Source: Hydrogenophaga taeniospiralis (GTDB taxonomy: Bacteria; Pseudomonadota; Gammaproteobacteria; Burkholderiales; Burkholderiaceae_C). Taken from it: a DNA stretch of 64,000 nt. Shown here one piece after another: positions 8,523 through 16,706 of the stretch (its first letter is position 1; each line of letters opens with the position of its first letter). The stretch lies in NCBI RefSeq assembly GCF_020510445.1, contig NZ_JAHBAG010000001.1:62001-126000 (forward strand), in the 5' to 3' direction. The translations under genes were made by a program, and so were the position numbers. The notes under the pieces were generated by a model. That model was given only the letters and a program-made list of their open reading frames with translations, was not told the origin of the DNA and searched no databases.

Positions 8523-9820
8523 TCTTCTTCCCCCTCATCGGCCGGCTCACCCCGGGCCAGCGCGACGGACTTGCCCGACTGGCCCAGCAGCCCCGAACCG
8601 ATGAAGCCGCCGTCGGCCGGCGGCGCGGCGATGATGACCTGCACCTTGTCCGACAGCTTGTCGGCCATGACCTTCTGGATCAGCAGCGGATGGCGGCTCA
8701 GCAGGCTGCCTTCGCGCGCCATCTGTTCGGCGTTGGCCTTGCCCACGGCGTCCAGCCGGAACGCCTCGGCCTGTGCCAGGCGCTGGCGCGCCAGCGCCTC
8801 ACCGTCGGCTTCGATGCGCCGCGCCTCGGCGTTGCCTTCGGCGGTGCGGATGCGCGACTGTTTGTCGGCCTCGGCTTCGAGCTTGCGCTGCTCCACCTGG
8901 CGCTGCTTGAAGGGCAGCACGTGTTTCATGGCCTCTTCCTGCGCCTTGGCGGCGATCACCTGCACCTTGCCGGCGGCCTCGGCCTGCAGCTCCTGCTGCA
9001 CCATCTCGGCCCGGGCTTCGAGCTCGCTTTCCTTCACGCGTTTTTCTTTCAGCTCCAGCGTGTAGCGCATCTTTTCGCTGGCCATCTCTTCGGCCAGCAG
9101 GGTTTCCATGCGCTCGCTGTACTGCGGCGGCAGGTCGATCTTGCCCACCTGCACGTTGCGCAGGATCAGGCCCTCGGCGGCCAGCTTCGGTTTGAGTTCG
9201 GCTTCCATGGCCTGCTGGATCTCCGTGCGCCGGGTCGAGAAAATTTCACGCGCCGTGTAGCGCGCGAAGGTCTTGTAGACCACGCCCTGCAGGGCCGGGT
9301 CCACCAGCTCGGCGCCCGGGTCCACCTGCAGCCGGCTGGCCACCAGCGCGAGCTGGGCCGGGTTGACCGCGAAGCGCACCGTCACGTCCACCCCCAGCGA
9401 CAGCCCTTCCACCGACTGCACCGGCGCCGGCCCGTCGTGGCGCGCCATCTCGGCCGACTTCCAGTTCTGGTCGCGCAGCGACAGCACCCGCAGGCGGTGC
9501 AGGCCGGGCAGCACCCAGACATTGCCCGCGCCCAGTTCCTGCTGGTGGCCGGTGAGCTGGTTGGTGCGCAGCGCCGCCTGGCCCGGGTTGATCGTGAGCG
9601 CGGGCGGGTGGCGCACCAGGGTGTAGCCGCCCGCCACCAGCAGCAGGGCCACCACCACCACCGGGGCGGTGTGCCGGGGCAGGCGCGGCAGTCGCAGCGG
9701 CGGGCGGGGCTGTGCCGGCGGCGCGCCGTCCTCGAACAGCGGCGCCGTGCTGGCGTCGGGCGCCGGCCGGGCGAAGGCCTGGCGCAGGCGGGCAGAGAGT
9801 TGCTTGAGCGAAAACGACAT
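8519..9820 (-). CDS. SPFH/Band 7 (prohibitin/stomatin-like) membrane protein
   Basis: 433 residues. One membrane segment (about residues 52-68) follows a Pro-rich cytoplasmic head. Next comes a Band 7 domain (about 75-240; VDVTVRFAVNPAQLALV, TAREIFSTRR, GLILRNVQVGKIDLPPQYS). A long charged coiled coil (about 240-370) is rich in Glu/Lys/Arg/Ala, and a flexible acidic tail ends in EEE. This is the flotillin/prohibitin layout, which scaffolds membrane microdomains and proteases. It is first in a two-gene unit with the overlapping secreted protein. The intergenic region on its upstream side is shared with a divergent two-component system, which may or may not be connected. Confidence 0.88.
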   Translation of the reverse strand: MSFSLKQLSARLRQAFARPAPDASTAPLFEDGAPPAQPRPPLRLPRLPRHTAPVVVVALLLVAGGYTLVRHPPALTINPGQAALRTNQLTGHQQELGAGNVWVLPGLHRLRVLSLRDQNWKSAEMARHDGPAPVQSVEGLSLGVDVTVRFAVNPAQLALVASRLQVDPGAELVDPALQGVVYKTFARYTAREIFSTRRTEIQQAMEAELKPKLAAEGLILRNVQVGKIDLPPQYSERMETLLAEEMASEKMRYTLELKEKRVKESELEARAEMVQQELQAEAAGKVQVIAAKAQEEAMKHVLPFKQRQVEQRKLEAEADKQSRIRTAEGNAEARRIEADGEALARQRLAQAEAFRLDAVGKANAEQMAREGSLLSRHPLLIQKVMADKLSDKVQVIIAAPPADGGFIGSGLLGQSGKSVALARGEPADEGEEE

Positions 9821-10004
9821 GGTGAAGACTCCTGGGGATCGGGGGGCAGACGCCGCTCAACCGATGAACCCGATTCTTCGCAAGGGCCCGGGAAGCTACA
9901 ACGCGGGCGCCGGGCGAGAGGCTTCAGGCGGGCGGCGCATTTGCTTCGCCCACGGAAGATTCCTTCCGCGCCGCGCGCTGGGGGCCATTTCATAATGGCG
10001 CACC

Positions 10005-10751
10005 ATGTCCAGCCCCACCCCGACCCTTTGCGTGGCCCTGATCGAGGACGATCAACCCACCAGCCGACAGCTGGCCACCTGGATCCGGTCGGCGCGGCCC
10101 GACATCCGGATCGACCAGTGGTTCAACCGCGACGACGCGGAAAACGCCATCAACCGCGTGCCCTACGACCTGGTGGTGCTTGACATCGAACTCGGCCACG
10201 AGCGCCACGCCGGCGTGGCCTTGATCAACGCGATCAACAAGAACCGCCAGGGCACGCCGGTGCTGGTGGTCTCGGCCATGCCCGCGGCCATCTACCGCAG
10301 CATCATGAAGGCGCTGGACGCCTGGGACTACCTGCAGAAGACCACCTTCGAAGAGCGCGATTTCATCGAGACCTTTCTGGACATCCTGCGCGTCTCACGC
10401 AAGCAGGCCGCGGTGGCCGCACCGGCGGCGCCCGCCGACGAACTGAGCCTGGACCCGCTGTGGCAGCGCACGCCGATCTGGCGCGGCCAGCGCATCAACC
10501 TGCCGCTGACCGCGCAGCGCATCCTGGCCACGCTGCACCAGCGCGCGGGCGAGGTGGTGTCGTACGAGGAGCTGTTCGACGTGGTCAAGAGCGGGCGCAA
10601 CCGCGACAACGTGCGCAAGCACGTGAGCACCATCCGCGACGCGTTCCGCGAGGTGGACCCGCAGTTCGAGGGCATCGAGAACGTGCCGATGCGGGGCTTT
10701 CGCTGGGTCCGTGCGGCCTTGGTTTCCGCACCCGGCCGGAAGCCCGCATGA
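10005..10751 (+). CDS. OmpR-like response regulator
   Basis: 248 residues. The receiver domain (about 8-125) has the acidic pocket E14/D15/D16, the likely phospho-acceptor D60 in VVLDIE and K112 in YLQKT. A linker of about 25 residues leads to a winged-helix trans_reg_C-type domain (about 155-238; YEELFDVV, VRKHVSTIRDAF, MRGFRWV). A CATAAT hexamer at 9991-9996 is close to the ATG and probably too near for a normal leader. The stop overlaps the ATG of the kinase gene (ATGA), so the two are a matched pair. Its targets cannot be told from the sequence. Confidence 0.9.
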   Translation: MSSPTPTLCVALIEDDQPTSRQLATWIRSARPDIRIDQWFNRDDAENAINRVPYDLVVLDIELGHERHAGVALINAINKNRQGTPVLVVSAMPAAIYRSIMKALDAWDYLQKTTFEERDFIETFLDILRVSRKQAAVAAPAAPADELSLDPLWQRTPIWRGQRINLPLTAQRILATLHQRAGEVVSYEELFDVVKSGRNRDNVRKHVSTIRDAFREVDPQFEGIENVPMRGFRWVRAALVSAPGRKPA

Positions 10752-12919
10752 AGGTGCCGGGCCTCGACCTGCCCCGCTTTCGCATGGGCAAGCTCGGCGT
10801 GCCGCGCCTGGGGCTGGCCGGCTTTCGGCGGCGCATCTTCTTTCGCGCCGTCTTTGCGCTGCTGGTGCTGGCCACGCTGGGCCTGGCGCTGACCGTGCTG
10901 CGGCACGAAAAGGAGCGCAGCTACCTCAACTACCAGAACAGCTTTCGCAAGACCCAGTCGGAGATCCTCGCGCGCCTGCGCCACCCGGCCGGTCAGCTCG
11001 CCCTGCTCAATCCGCAGCACGAACCGGCCGCGCCCGGCCAGGGCGCCGAGCTCTCGCCGCTGCTGCTGCCCTTTGGCGCGCTCGACTTCGACGACCCGTT
11101 CAAGGCCCAGCAGGCGCTGGAGAGTTCGGGTTGCGCCGTGTTGTTCCAGGACGGCGCCAGCGCCTGCGCGGCCATCGGCAGCAACCCCTATGCGGGCGGC
11201 TTCGTCTACCTCGCGGGCAGCTTCGTCAGCCCGCCGCTGGTGGGCCGCCAGCGGGGCCAGCTTGAGCTGCAGGACGTGCACCGCGCCCGCGTGCACCTGA
11301 CGCTGCGCGGCCAGACCACCCGCTGGATCGCGCCGCTGGAGCTGGTGGCCAGCGCCCCCGGCCAGCCGCAGGCGCCGCTGGTGGGGCGCTGGGCCGGTTT
11401 TCGGGCGCCCGCCGCCGGGGCGGAGCCGGACACGCTGCAACGCAAGACCCGCCCGGTGCGGGACTTCCGCGGCTGGGTCTGGCAAAGCCCGGACTGTGCC
11501 GACGAAGGCCAGGACCAGCCCGACTGCCCGCGCCGCGCCTTCTATTCCATCCGCCTGCCCTCGGACGCCCTGCGCGTGGCGAATCTGCCACCGGCCCGGG
11601 TGGTCTGGCCGCCCGCCGATCTCGCCGACATCCGCGTCGGGCTGCAGATCGTGGGGCCCGCGTCGGCGCAACTGCTCGACACCGCCGCGCCACGCCAGGC
11701 CGAACCGTCCGCGCTGGCCGAGCTGGCGCAGTCCCTGCTGCCGGGCGAGAGCCTTCAAATTCAGCGCGTGGCCAGCTCCCTCGCGCCCGGCCTCACGCGC
11801 GCCCCCGCCACGCAGACCCTGCACGGCAGCGCCGAGCCGGGCGAGCGCGAATCGCCCTGGGTGCGCCACATCGTGGGCCTGCTGCCGGTGGACACCCGGG
11901 TGCCCCCGCTCCAGGCGGTGGACACCGTGGCCACGCCGGTGGGCCGCTTCGAGATCACGCTCACGGGCGACGTGCGCACGGTGGAGCGCCGCATCAGCAT
12001 CGTCGCCACGCGCCTGCTCTGGCTGGTCGGCGCCATGCTGGGCGCGATCGTGCTGGCCTGGCTGCTGATCGAGATCGGGCTCATCCGCCGCGTGACCCAG
12101 CTCACCCGGCGCGCGGCGGCGGTGTCGTACAACGTGCACGCGCCCTTGCCGGAAAACCGGCTCGCCGACCTGGACGTGAGCGATCTGCGTGGCAGCGACG
12201 AACTCGGCATCCTGGCCGGGGGCCTGTCCGACCTGCTGCAGCGGGTGAAGAACGACATCTCGCGCGAACACCAGCGCGCCCAGCAGGAACTGGACATGTG
12301 GCACGCCGTGGGTCACGAAATCATGTCGCCACTGCAGTCGCTGATGGTGCTGCACGGCCGGCCCGAGGACCCGAGCCACCGCTATGTGCAGCGCATGCAG
12401 CAGGCCGTCAAGGTGCTGTACGGCCACGCCTCCCCGAGCGAGGCGATCGTCGCTGCCGACATGGCCAGCGAGCGGTTGGACATCCACGCCTTCCTGCGGC
12501 AGATCGCCGACAACGCGCACTTCTCCGGCATCGACGGCGTGCGCTATCTGGACGCGGACAACACCGGGCTGGCGGGCCTGCAGGTGCGGGCCGATGGCTT
12601 CGCGCTGGAAGACGTGGTCACGCACCTCCTGAGCAACGCCCAGCGCTGCCGCACACCGGGCACGGCCATCACGCTGTCGCTGACGGCCGATCCGCAGCAC
12701 GCCTGGATCGCGGTGCACAACCAGGGGCCGGCGATCGACGCGGCGCTGCTGCCGCGGATTTTTGACTACGGCGTGTCCGACCTGCCGCCCACCGACGGCC
12801 ACCGCGGCCAGGGCCTGTTCGTGGTCAAGACCTACATGGGCAAGATGGGCGGTACGGTGCAGGCGCGCAACGTGGCCGATGGCGTGCTGTTCACGCTGGG
12901 ATTGACCCGGATGGTCTGA
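10748..12919 (+). CDS. membrane sensor histidine kinase with a large periplasmic domain
   Basis: 723 residues from the ATG overlapping the response-regulator stop. The open frame extends further upstream, but only as an overlap with the regulator gene. TM1 is at about residues 30-52 and TM2 at about 421-443, leaving a periplasmic sensor of roughly 370 residues with several cysteines and no domain I recognise. A HAMP-like linker follows. The DHp motif AVGHEIMSPLQ carries the probable phospho-His near residue 521. The ATPase has an N-box-like VVTHLLSNAQ and a G-box GHRGQGLFVVK. The DHp region is short. The input signal is unknown. Confidence 0.87.
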   Translation: MKVPGLDLPRFRMGKLGVPRLGLAGFRRRIFFRAVFALLVLATLGLALTVLRHEKERSYLNYQNSFRKTQSEILARLRHPAGQLALLNPQHEPAAPGQGAELSPLLLPFGALDFDDPFKAQQALESSGCAVLFQDGASACAAIGSNPYAGGFVYLAGSFVSPPLVGRQRGQLELQDVHRARVHLTLRGQTTRWIAPLELVASAPGQPQAPLVGRWAGFRAPAAGAEPDTLQRKTRPVRDFRGWVWQSPDCADEGQDQPDCPRRAFYSIRLPSDALRVANLPPARVVWPPADLADIRVGLQIVGPASAQLLDTAAPRQAEPSALAELAQSLLPGESLQIQRVASSLAPGLTRAPATQTLHGSAEPGERESPWVRHIVGLLPVDTRVPPLQAVDTVATPVGRFEITLTGDVRTVERRISIVATRLLWLVGAMLGAIVLAWLLIEIGLIRRVTQLTRRAAAVSYNVHAPLPENRLADLDVSDLRGSDELGILAGGLSDLLQRVKNDISREHQRAQQELDMWHAVGHEIMSPLQSLMVLHGRPEDPSHRYVQRMQQAVKVLYGHASPSEAIVAADMASERLDIHAFLRQIADNAHFSGIDGVRYLDADNTGLAGLQVRADGFALEDVVTHLLSNAQRCRTPGTAITLSLTADPQHAWIAVHNQGPAIDAALLPRIFDYGVSDLPPTDGHRGQGLFVVKTYMGKMGGTVQARNVADGVLFTLGLTRMV

Positions 12920-12952
12920 GCGCACAACGGCGCCATCGGGCCGGGACGCGCG

Positions 12953-12985
12953 AAAAAAAGACCCGGAGCACCTTGGCGCCCCGGG
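12953..12985 (-). terminator. intrinsic terminator of ompW
   Basis: Read on the minus strand, an 8-bp stem (CCCGGGGC pairing with GCTCCGGG, one G-U pair) closes an 8-base loop. It is followed by TCTTTTTTT. It lies 36 bases after the ompW stop codon. The U-tract is on the ompW side only, so it should not terminate the kinase gene on the other strand. Confidence 0.8.
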
Positions 12986-13020
12986 CCACAACCCCTCACA
13001 AAACCCAAAAACGCTTTTTC

Positions 13021-13623
13021 TTAGAAGCGCCAGCCCAGGCCCATGCCGACCAGCAGCGGGTCCACCTTGAAGGTGCCGGCCTTGACGCCGCCCGCGAGCA
13101 CATCGGTCTTGATGAAGACCTTCTTCACGTCAAAGTTCAGGTACATGTTGCCCGTCAGCGGCACGTCCACACCGACCTGCAGGGCCGGGCCGAAGCTGTT
13201 GCGTTTGACGTCGGCGGCGCCGCCCAGCAGATTCACCGAGCTGAAACGGGTGTAGTTCAGGCCGGCGCCCACATAGGGTTTCACCCCGCCCAGGTCAAAG
13301 TGGTACTGCACCGTCAGCGTGGGCGGCAGGTGGCGCAGCGAGCCGATGTTGGCCCCGCCGGCGGTCATGGTGTGTTTCTGGGGCACGGTCAGGATCAGCT
13401 CGGCCGCGAGGTTCGGGCTGAGGAAATAGGTGAAGTCCACCTCGGGCAGCCACTTGTTGTTGATTTCCAGGCCCAGACCGGTGGTGTCCTTGTTGGCGCT
13501 GTCCAGGTGCACGGCGCGGGCACGCACCAGCAGCGAGCCCTCTTTGAAGTTCTGCGCCATGGCGGCGCCCGATGCCAACAACGTTACAGCGGCAATCGCG
13601 ATGATGTGTTTTTTCATGCTCAT
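13021..13623 (-). CDS. ompW: OmpW-family outer membrane porin
   Basis: 200 residues. A cleaved signal peptide ends A-M-A (23). The mature part is an eight-stranded barrel of the OmpW type: SLLVRARAVHLD, the PEVDFTYFLSPNLAAELILT strand pair, TLTVQYHF and KPYVGAGLNYT. The terminal aromatic residue in GLGWRF is the outer-membrane assembly signal. OmpW forms a hydrophobic channel linked to uptake of small apolar molecules and to redox stress. An ATG two codons downstream (13617) is an equally good start. Upstream lie two FNR-type boxes and an ideal -10, so expression is probably induced when oxygen falls. A terminator follows the gene. Confidence 0.93.
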   Translation of the reverse strand: MSMKKHIIAIAAVTLLASGAAMAQNFKEGSLLVRARAVHLDSANKDTTGLGLEINNKWLPEVDFTYFLSPNLAAELILTVPQKHTMTAGGANIGSLRHLPPTLTVQYHFDLGGVKPYVGAGLNYTRFSSVNLLGGAADVKRNSFGPALQVGVDVPLTGNMYLNFDVKKVFIKTDVLAGGVKAGTFKVDPLLVGMGLGWRF

Positions 13624-13659
13624 CTCTCAGTCCTCGACACGGGAACATTCCCGGTTGGG

Positions 13660-13665
13660 ATTACA
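13660..13665 (-). promoter_or_regulatory. -10 element of the ompW promoter
   Basis: TGTAAT on the minus strand (5 of 6 bases of the consensus). Its centre is exactly 32 bases from the centre of the proximal FNR-type box, the geometry of a class II FNR promoter. This predicts a start near 13653 and a 30-base leader. Confidence 0.75.
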
Positions 13666-13687
13666 GAAGAGCGGGGCATGCGGGCGT

Positions 13688-13701
13688 TTGAGGATCGTCA
13701 A
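13688..13701 (-). promoter_or_regulatory. FNR-type box, proximal, ompW promoter
   Basis: TTGACGATCCTCAA on the minus strand, a TTGA-N6-TCAA dyad (8 of 10 FNR consensus positions). It is centred at -41.5 from the predicted ompW start, the position for direct activation. Confidence 0.75.
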
Positions 13702-13747
13702 ACCACGCCCCTGCACCCCCCTTGTGCGGCGTTGAATTGCCCGTAGA

Positions 13748-13761
13748 TTGATCTGGATCAA
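13748..13761 (-). promoter_or_regulatory. FNR box, distal, perfect consensus, ompW promoter
   Basis: TTGATCTGGATCAA on the plus strand, a perfect TTGAT-N4-ATCAA FNR/ANR site. It lies exactly 60 bases upstream of the proximal box, centred at about -101.5 from the predicted ompW start. Confidence 0.85.
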
Positions 13762-13777
13762 ACCGGGACATGCCCGG

Positions 13778-13798
13778 CTTCAAGGCCTGAGCAACACC
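13778..13798. repeat. 21-bp direct repeat, left copy
   Basis: The 21 bases beginning CTTCAAGGCCTGAGCAACAC are repeated exactly at 16285-16305, where they encode the last residues (VLLRP-stop) of the RlpA-like protein. Read on the minus strand, this copy also ends TVLLRP-stop after 13 open codons, so it looks like a duplicated rlpA tail. The two copies bracket the Bug and LysR genes. Confidence 0.7.
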
Positions 13799-13858
13799 GT
13801 CGAGACGGCGCCTTCAGCGGCTCAAAGGGCGTGCGAAGCGCTATGGGGGTGTCGCACC

Positions 13859-14839
13859 CTAGGGCGCTTTCATGTTGCTGATCCTGACCACTTCGGCCCA
13901 GCGCGGTATTTCCCGCACGATCAGTTCTCCAAACGCTTTCGGGGTGGTGGGCGTGGGCGTGGCGCCTTCGGTGGCGAGTTGTTGCGCCACATCGGGCAGC
14001 GCCAACGCCTTGTTGATCTCGGTATTGAGCAGGGAGACCAATGCCGGTGACATGCCCGCAGGCGCCACGATGCCGTACCACTGGTCGGCCTCAAATCCGG
14101 TATATCCGCTCTCGGCAACGGTGGGAACGTCGGGCAGAGAGGGCAGACGCTGCGGACTGGACACGGCCAGCGCGCGCAGCCTCCCGTCCTTGATGTGCGG
14201 GATGACGGCGGGCGAGCCGGTGAAGGTGGCATCCACCCGCCCTCCGATCACGTCCACCACCGACGGCCCGGTCCCCCGGTAGGGAATGTGCAACATGAAG
14301 GTTTTCGTCTTTTGCTTGAGGTATTCGAACGTGATGTGCGCAGCACTTCCGTTCCCGCCGGACGAGTGCGTCAGTCCACCCGGTCGTGCCCGTGCGGCAT
14401 CGATCAACTGCTTGAAGTTCTGGATCGGGGAGTCGGCACCCACCACCAATACGTTGGGCACACGGGCTACCCAGGCCACGGGCGTGAAGCTCTTGACGGG
14501 GTCATAGCTCAACCGGGGATAAATGGACGGGTTGACCGCCAAGGTGCCGATGTGCCCCATGAGAAGCACGCTGCCATCGGGTGCAGCTTTGGCCGCCTCG
14601 CCCGCTCCGATGGATCCCCCGGCACCGCCCCGGTTGTCGACCACCACGGTGGCACCCAGTGCGAGAGCGAGCTTGGGAGCGATGGCACGGGCCAGGATGT
14701 CGGTGGAGCCCCCCGGAGGGAAGGGAACGATCAGCCGGATGGTCTTGGGCATCTGCGCCTGGGCCCAGGGCCACGCGGCTGAAGCCAGGGCAACGGTGAT
14801 GAACGTGCGGCGGTGCGTGCCGAAAACCGGGTCTGACAT
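13859..14839 (-). CDS. Bug-family (TTT-type) periplasmic solute-binding protein
   Basis: 326 residues from the ATG at 14839, which has GGAG upstream. A further 27 upstream in-frame codons are not used, because the signal peptide (HRRTFITVALASAAWPWAQAQ) begins after this ATG. The Bug fold landmarks are clear: IRLIVPFPPGGSTDILAR, VVVDNRGGAGGSIGA, PDGSVLLMGHIGTLAVNPS, IPYRGTGPSVVDVIGG and PDVPTVAESG. Such proteins bind carboxylates for tripartite tricarboxylate transporters or for sensing. No tctA/tctB genes are nearby, so it is an orphan. The LysR gene upstream on the same strand (127-base gap) is its likely regulator. Confidence 0.93.
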   Translation of the reverse strand: MSDPVFGTHRRTFITVALASAAWPWAQAQMPKTIRLIVPFPPGGSTDILARAIAPKLALALGATVVVDNRGGAGGSIGAGEAAKAAPDGSVLLMGHIGTLAVNPSIYPRLSYDPVKSFTPVAWVARVPNVLVVGADSPIQNFKQLIDAARARPGGLTHSSGGNGSAAHITFEYLKQKTKTFMLHIPYRGTGPSVVDVIGGRVDATFTGSPAVIPHIKDGRLRALAVSSPQRLPSLPDVPTVAESGYTGFEADQWYGIVAPAGMSPALVSLLNTEINKALALPDVAQQLATEGATPTPTTPKAFGELIVREIPRWAEVVRISNMKAP

Positions 14840-14966
14840 GAAAACTCCGTTGGCGAGAATGGGATGCGGATGAGGTTGCCAGAAGTGTCTCCACCACGGC
14901 CCCTCCGGACCAACGCTCAATGGGCTCGAACCTTCGCGTTTGACTTATACGGCCATGGGACAAACC

Positions 14967-16232
14967 CTAGCGATCCGGCACACCCGTGGTTTCAATACCC
15001 GTCCAGGAGCGACCCACCGCCTGCAACGCCGCCTGCAGCCCCTGGCATGCGAGGGACGGCAGGCCGTCGCGGCGCAGCGTGATGCCGATCCGGCGTTCGG
15101 TGCCCCTCAACACCAGGGGGAGCACTTCGAGCAAACCGGAGTCCACGTCCGTCTTGATCTGCTGGGGAGACAACAGGGCCACGACGTCCCCCATCAGCAG
15201 CATCGCCCGCACGACCGAAGGGCTGTTGGCCTGCAGGCAGACACGGGGCAACCAGCCCACCGCTGCGAACACGCCATCGAAGGCCCGTCGCGCCGGCGTC
15301 CCAGGCAGGGGAGCCACCCAGGTCGCCGTCCGCAGGGCCCCCAGCTGCAAGCGCCGATCCGCGAGCGCACAGGGATGACCCCGCCGGACCACCGCGACCA
15401 GAGAGTCCACGAAAAGCTCGTGCTCGACCATGTCGCCGGGCGACTGCTCACCGCGCAGCGGGCCGACCATCAGATCCACATCGCCTTGTCGCAACAGCCG
15501 CAACAGCGTCTCGTAGGTGCCATCCACCACGGTGGCCAGCACCCCCGGCTGGGTCCGCAGCAGACGGGACAAGGCCTGCGGAACCAAGGCCGTGCTGGCC
15601 ATGGGCAAGGCCCCCACGACCAGTTCACCCCGCGGCTGACCAAGGAAGGTGGCCACCTCCTCGTGGGCGATGCGCAGCTCGCCCAGTGCGAGCTTCACGT
15701 GGCGCACCAGGCAGTCGCCGGCCTCCGTCAGTCGCGTGCCCTGTGCCGATCGCCTGAACAACGGCGTCGCGACCATGCGCTGCAACGCCTGGAGGTTTTG
15801 GTGTATGGCCGACTGCGAAAGACCCAGCTGCGCCGCCGCCGCAGACTCACCCGAAGCGCCCGACACCGCCACCAGCGACAGCATCATGGCGTCGGTCACC
15901 GTCCGCTCGAGAGCGGATGGCCGCGACCCGGAGCCAGCGGCACCCCAGCGCTTCTCGATCTCGGCATGTGCCGCGATCAGGTGGGCCAGGGCACGGTGGG
16001 TCCTGAGGGCAAGCACCCGACCGGCCGGCGTGCAGGCCATGCCCCTTGCCCCACGCTCGAACAACGGCAAGCCCAGACGCTGTTCGGCCTGTCGCAGCGA
16101 ACGGGATACCGCCGAAACCGACCGGAAAAGCGGCTCAGCCGCGCGGGTGGCACTGCCGGTCTGGGCCACGGCAGACACGGCCCGCAGCCAGCGCAAGGGC
16201 AATCGTTCCGTGAGATGGGCAGCCCGATTCAT
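14967..16232 (-). CDS. LysR-type regulator with two N-terminal helix-turn-helix domains
   Basis: 421 residues, about 110 more than a usual LysR protein. The extra length is a second DNA-binding domain. HTH-1 covers about residues 13-72 and ends in LFERGARGMACTPAGR. HTH-2 covers about 117-173 and ends in LFRRSAQGTRLTEAGD. Each carries the hallmark LFxRxxxGxxxTxAG, each is followed by a linker-helix-like segment, and a normal effector-binding domain begins near residue 202 (GELVVGALPM). The two HTHs differ strongly in sequence, so the duplication is not recent. The downstream Bug protein is the obvious target or sensor partner. The effector is not known. Confidence 0.9.
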   Translation of the reverse strand: MNRAAHLTERLPLRWLRAVSAVAQTGSATRAAEPLFRSVSAVSRSLRQAEQRLGLPLFERGARGMACTPAGRVLALRTHRALAHLIAAHAEIEKRWGAAGSGSRPSALERTVTDAMMLSLVAVSGASGESAAAAQLGLSQSAIHQNLQALQRMVATPLFRRSAQGTRLTEAGDCLVRHVKLALGELRIAHEEVATFLGQPRGELVVGALPMASTALVPQALSRLLRTQPGVLATVVDGTYETLLRLLRQGDVDLMVGPLRGEQSPGDMVEHELFVDSLVAVVRRGHPCALADRRLQLGALRTATWVAPLPGTPARRAFDGVFAAVGWLPRVCLQANSPSVVRAMLLMGDVVALLSPQQIKTDVDSGLLEVLPLVLRGTERRIGITLRRDGLPSLACQGLQAALQAVGRSWTGIETTGVPDR

Positions 16233-16284
16233 GACAAGGGATTCGTCAGAGCGCCGTCGGGTGGACTCGTACCGGCAGGTTCGT

Positions 16285-16305
16285 CTTCAAGGCCTGAGCA
16301 ACACC
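16285..16305. repeat. 21-bp direct repeat, right copy
   Basis: Exact copy of 13778-13798. It contains the stop codon and last codons of the RlpA-like gene and marks the right edge of the Bug-LysR segment. Confidence 0.7.
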
Positions 16306-16706
16306 ACCTGGGCCGTGCCGGACTGGACCAGCCCGATGGCCGCTGCGGCGGCGCGGCTGAGGTCGATGACACGGCCCTTGGCGAAGGGACCGCGGTCGTT
16401 GATGCGCACCACCACCTCCTGGCCGCTGCCCAGGTGGCGCACCCGCACCCGTGTGCCGAACGGCAGGGTCTTGTGGGCGGCCGTCAGCGCATGCATGTCG
16501 AACGGCTCGCCGCTGGCGGTGCGCCGGCCCTGGAACTGCTGGCCATACCAGGAGGCCATGCCGCGCTCGATCTCACCGCCGCCCGGCCCGTCCCATGGCC
16601 CACCGGGCAACCCCAGGTCGGGCAGCGACGGCTCGCGCGTGGTGGAGCAACCACCCAGCCACAGCGCCGTGGCCAGGGTCAGCAGCAGCGCGGCCCGCGA
16701 GTTCAT
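16287..16706 (-). CDS. RlpA-family septal ring lytic transglycosylase-like lipoprotein (second copy)
   Basis: 139 residues. A lipobox L-G-G-C (Cys20) is followed by a short linker and one double-psi beta-barrel domain (ASWYGQQFQGRRTASGE, HKTLPFGTRVRV, VRINDRGPF, VIDLSRA). It is the minimal form of RlpA, without a SPOR domain, and is very similar in the domain to the copy at 6309-6875. The ATG overlaps the metF stop (ATGA), so it is translated as the last gene of the ahcY-tlyA-metF unit. An in-frame ATG 33 codons upstream lies inside metF and would spoil the signal peptide. Confidence 0.88.
   Translation of the reverse strand: MNSRAALLLTLATALWLGGCSTTREPSLPDLGLPGGPWDGPGGGEIERGMASWYGQQFQGRRTASGEPFDMHALTAAHKTLPFGTRVRVRHLGSGQEVVVRINDRGPFAKGRVIDLSRAAAAAIGLVQSGTAQVVLLRP

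Noticed and set aside
6252..9065. A plus-strand open frame of 937 codons opposite three minus-strand genes
   Set aside because: Low-complexity Arg/Ala/Gly-rich translation. It spans several real genes with clear domains and signal peptides on the other strand.
10460..10747. Longer start for the histidine kinase
   Set aside because: The extra 96 codons lie entirely within the response-regulator gene. The ATG at 10748 overlaps its stop in the usual ATGA way and precedes the first membrane helix.
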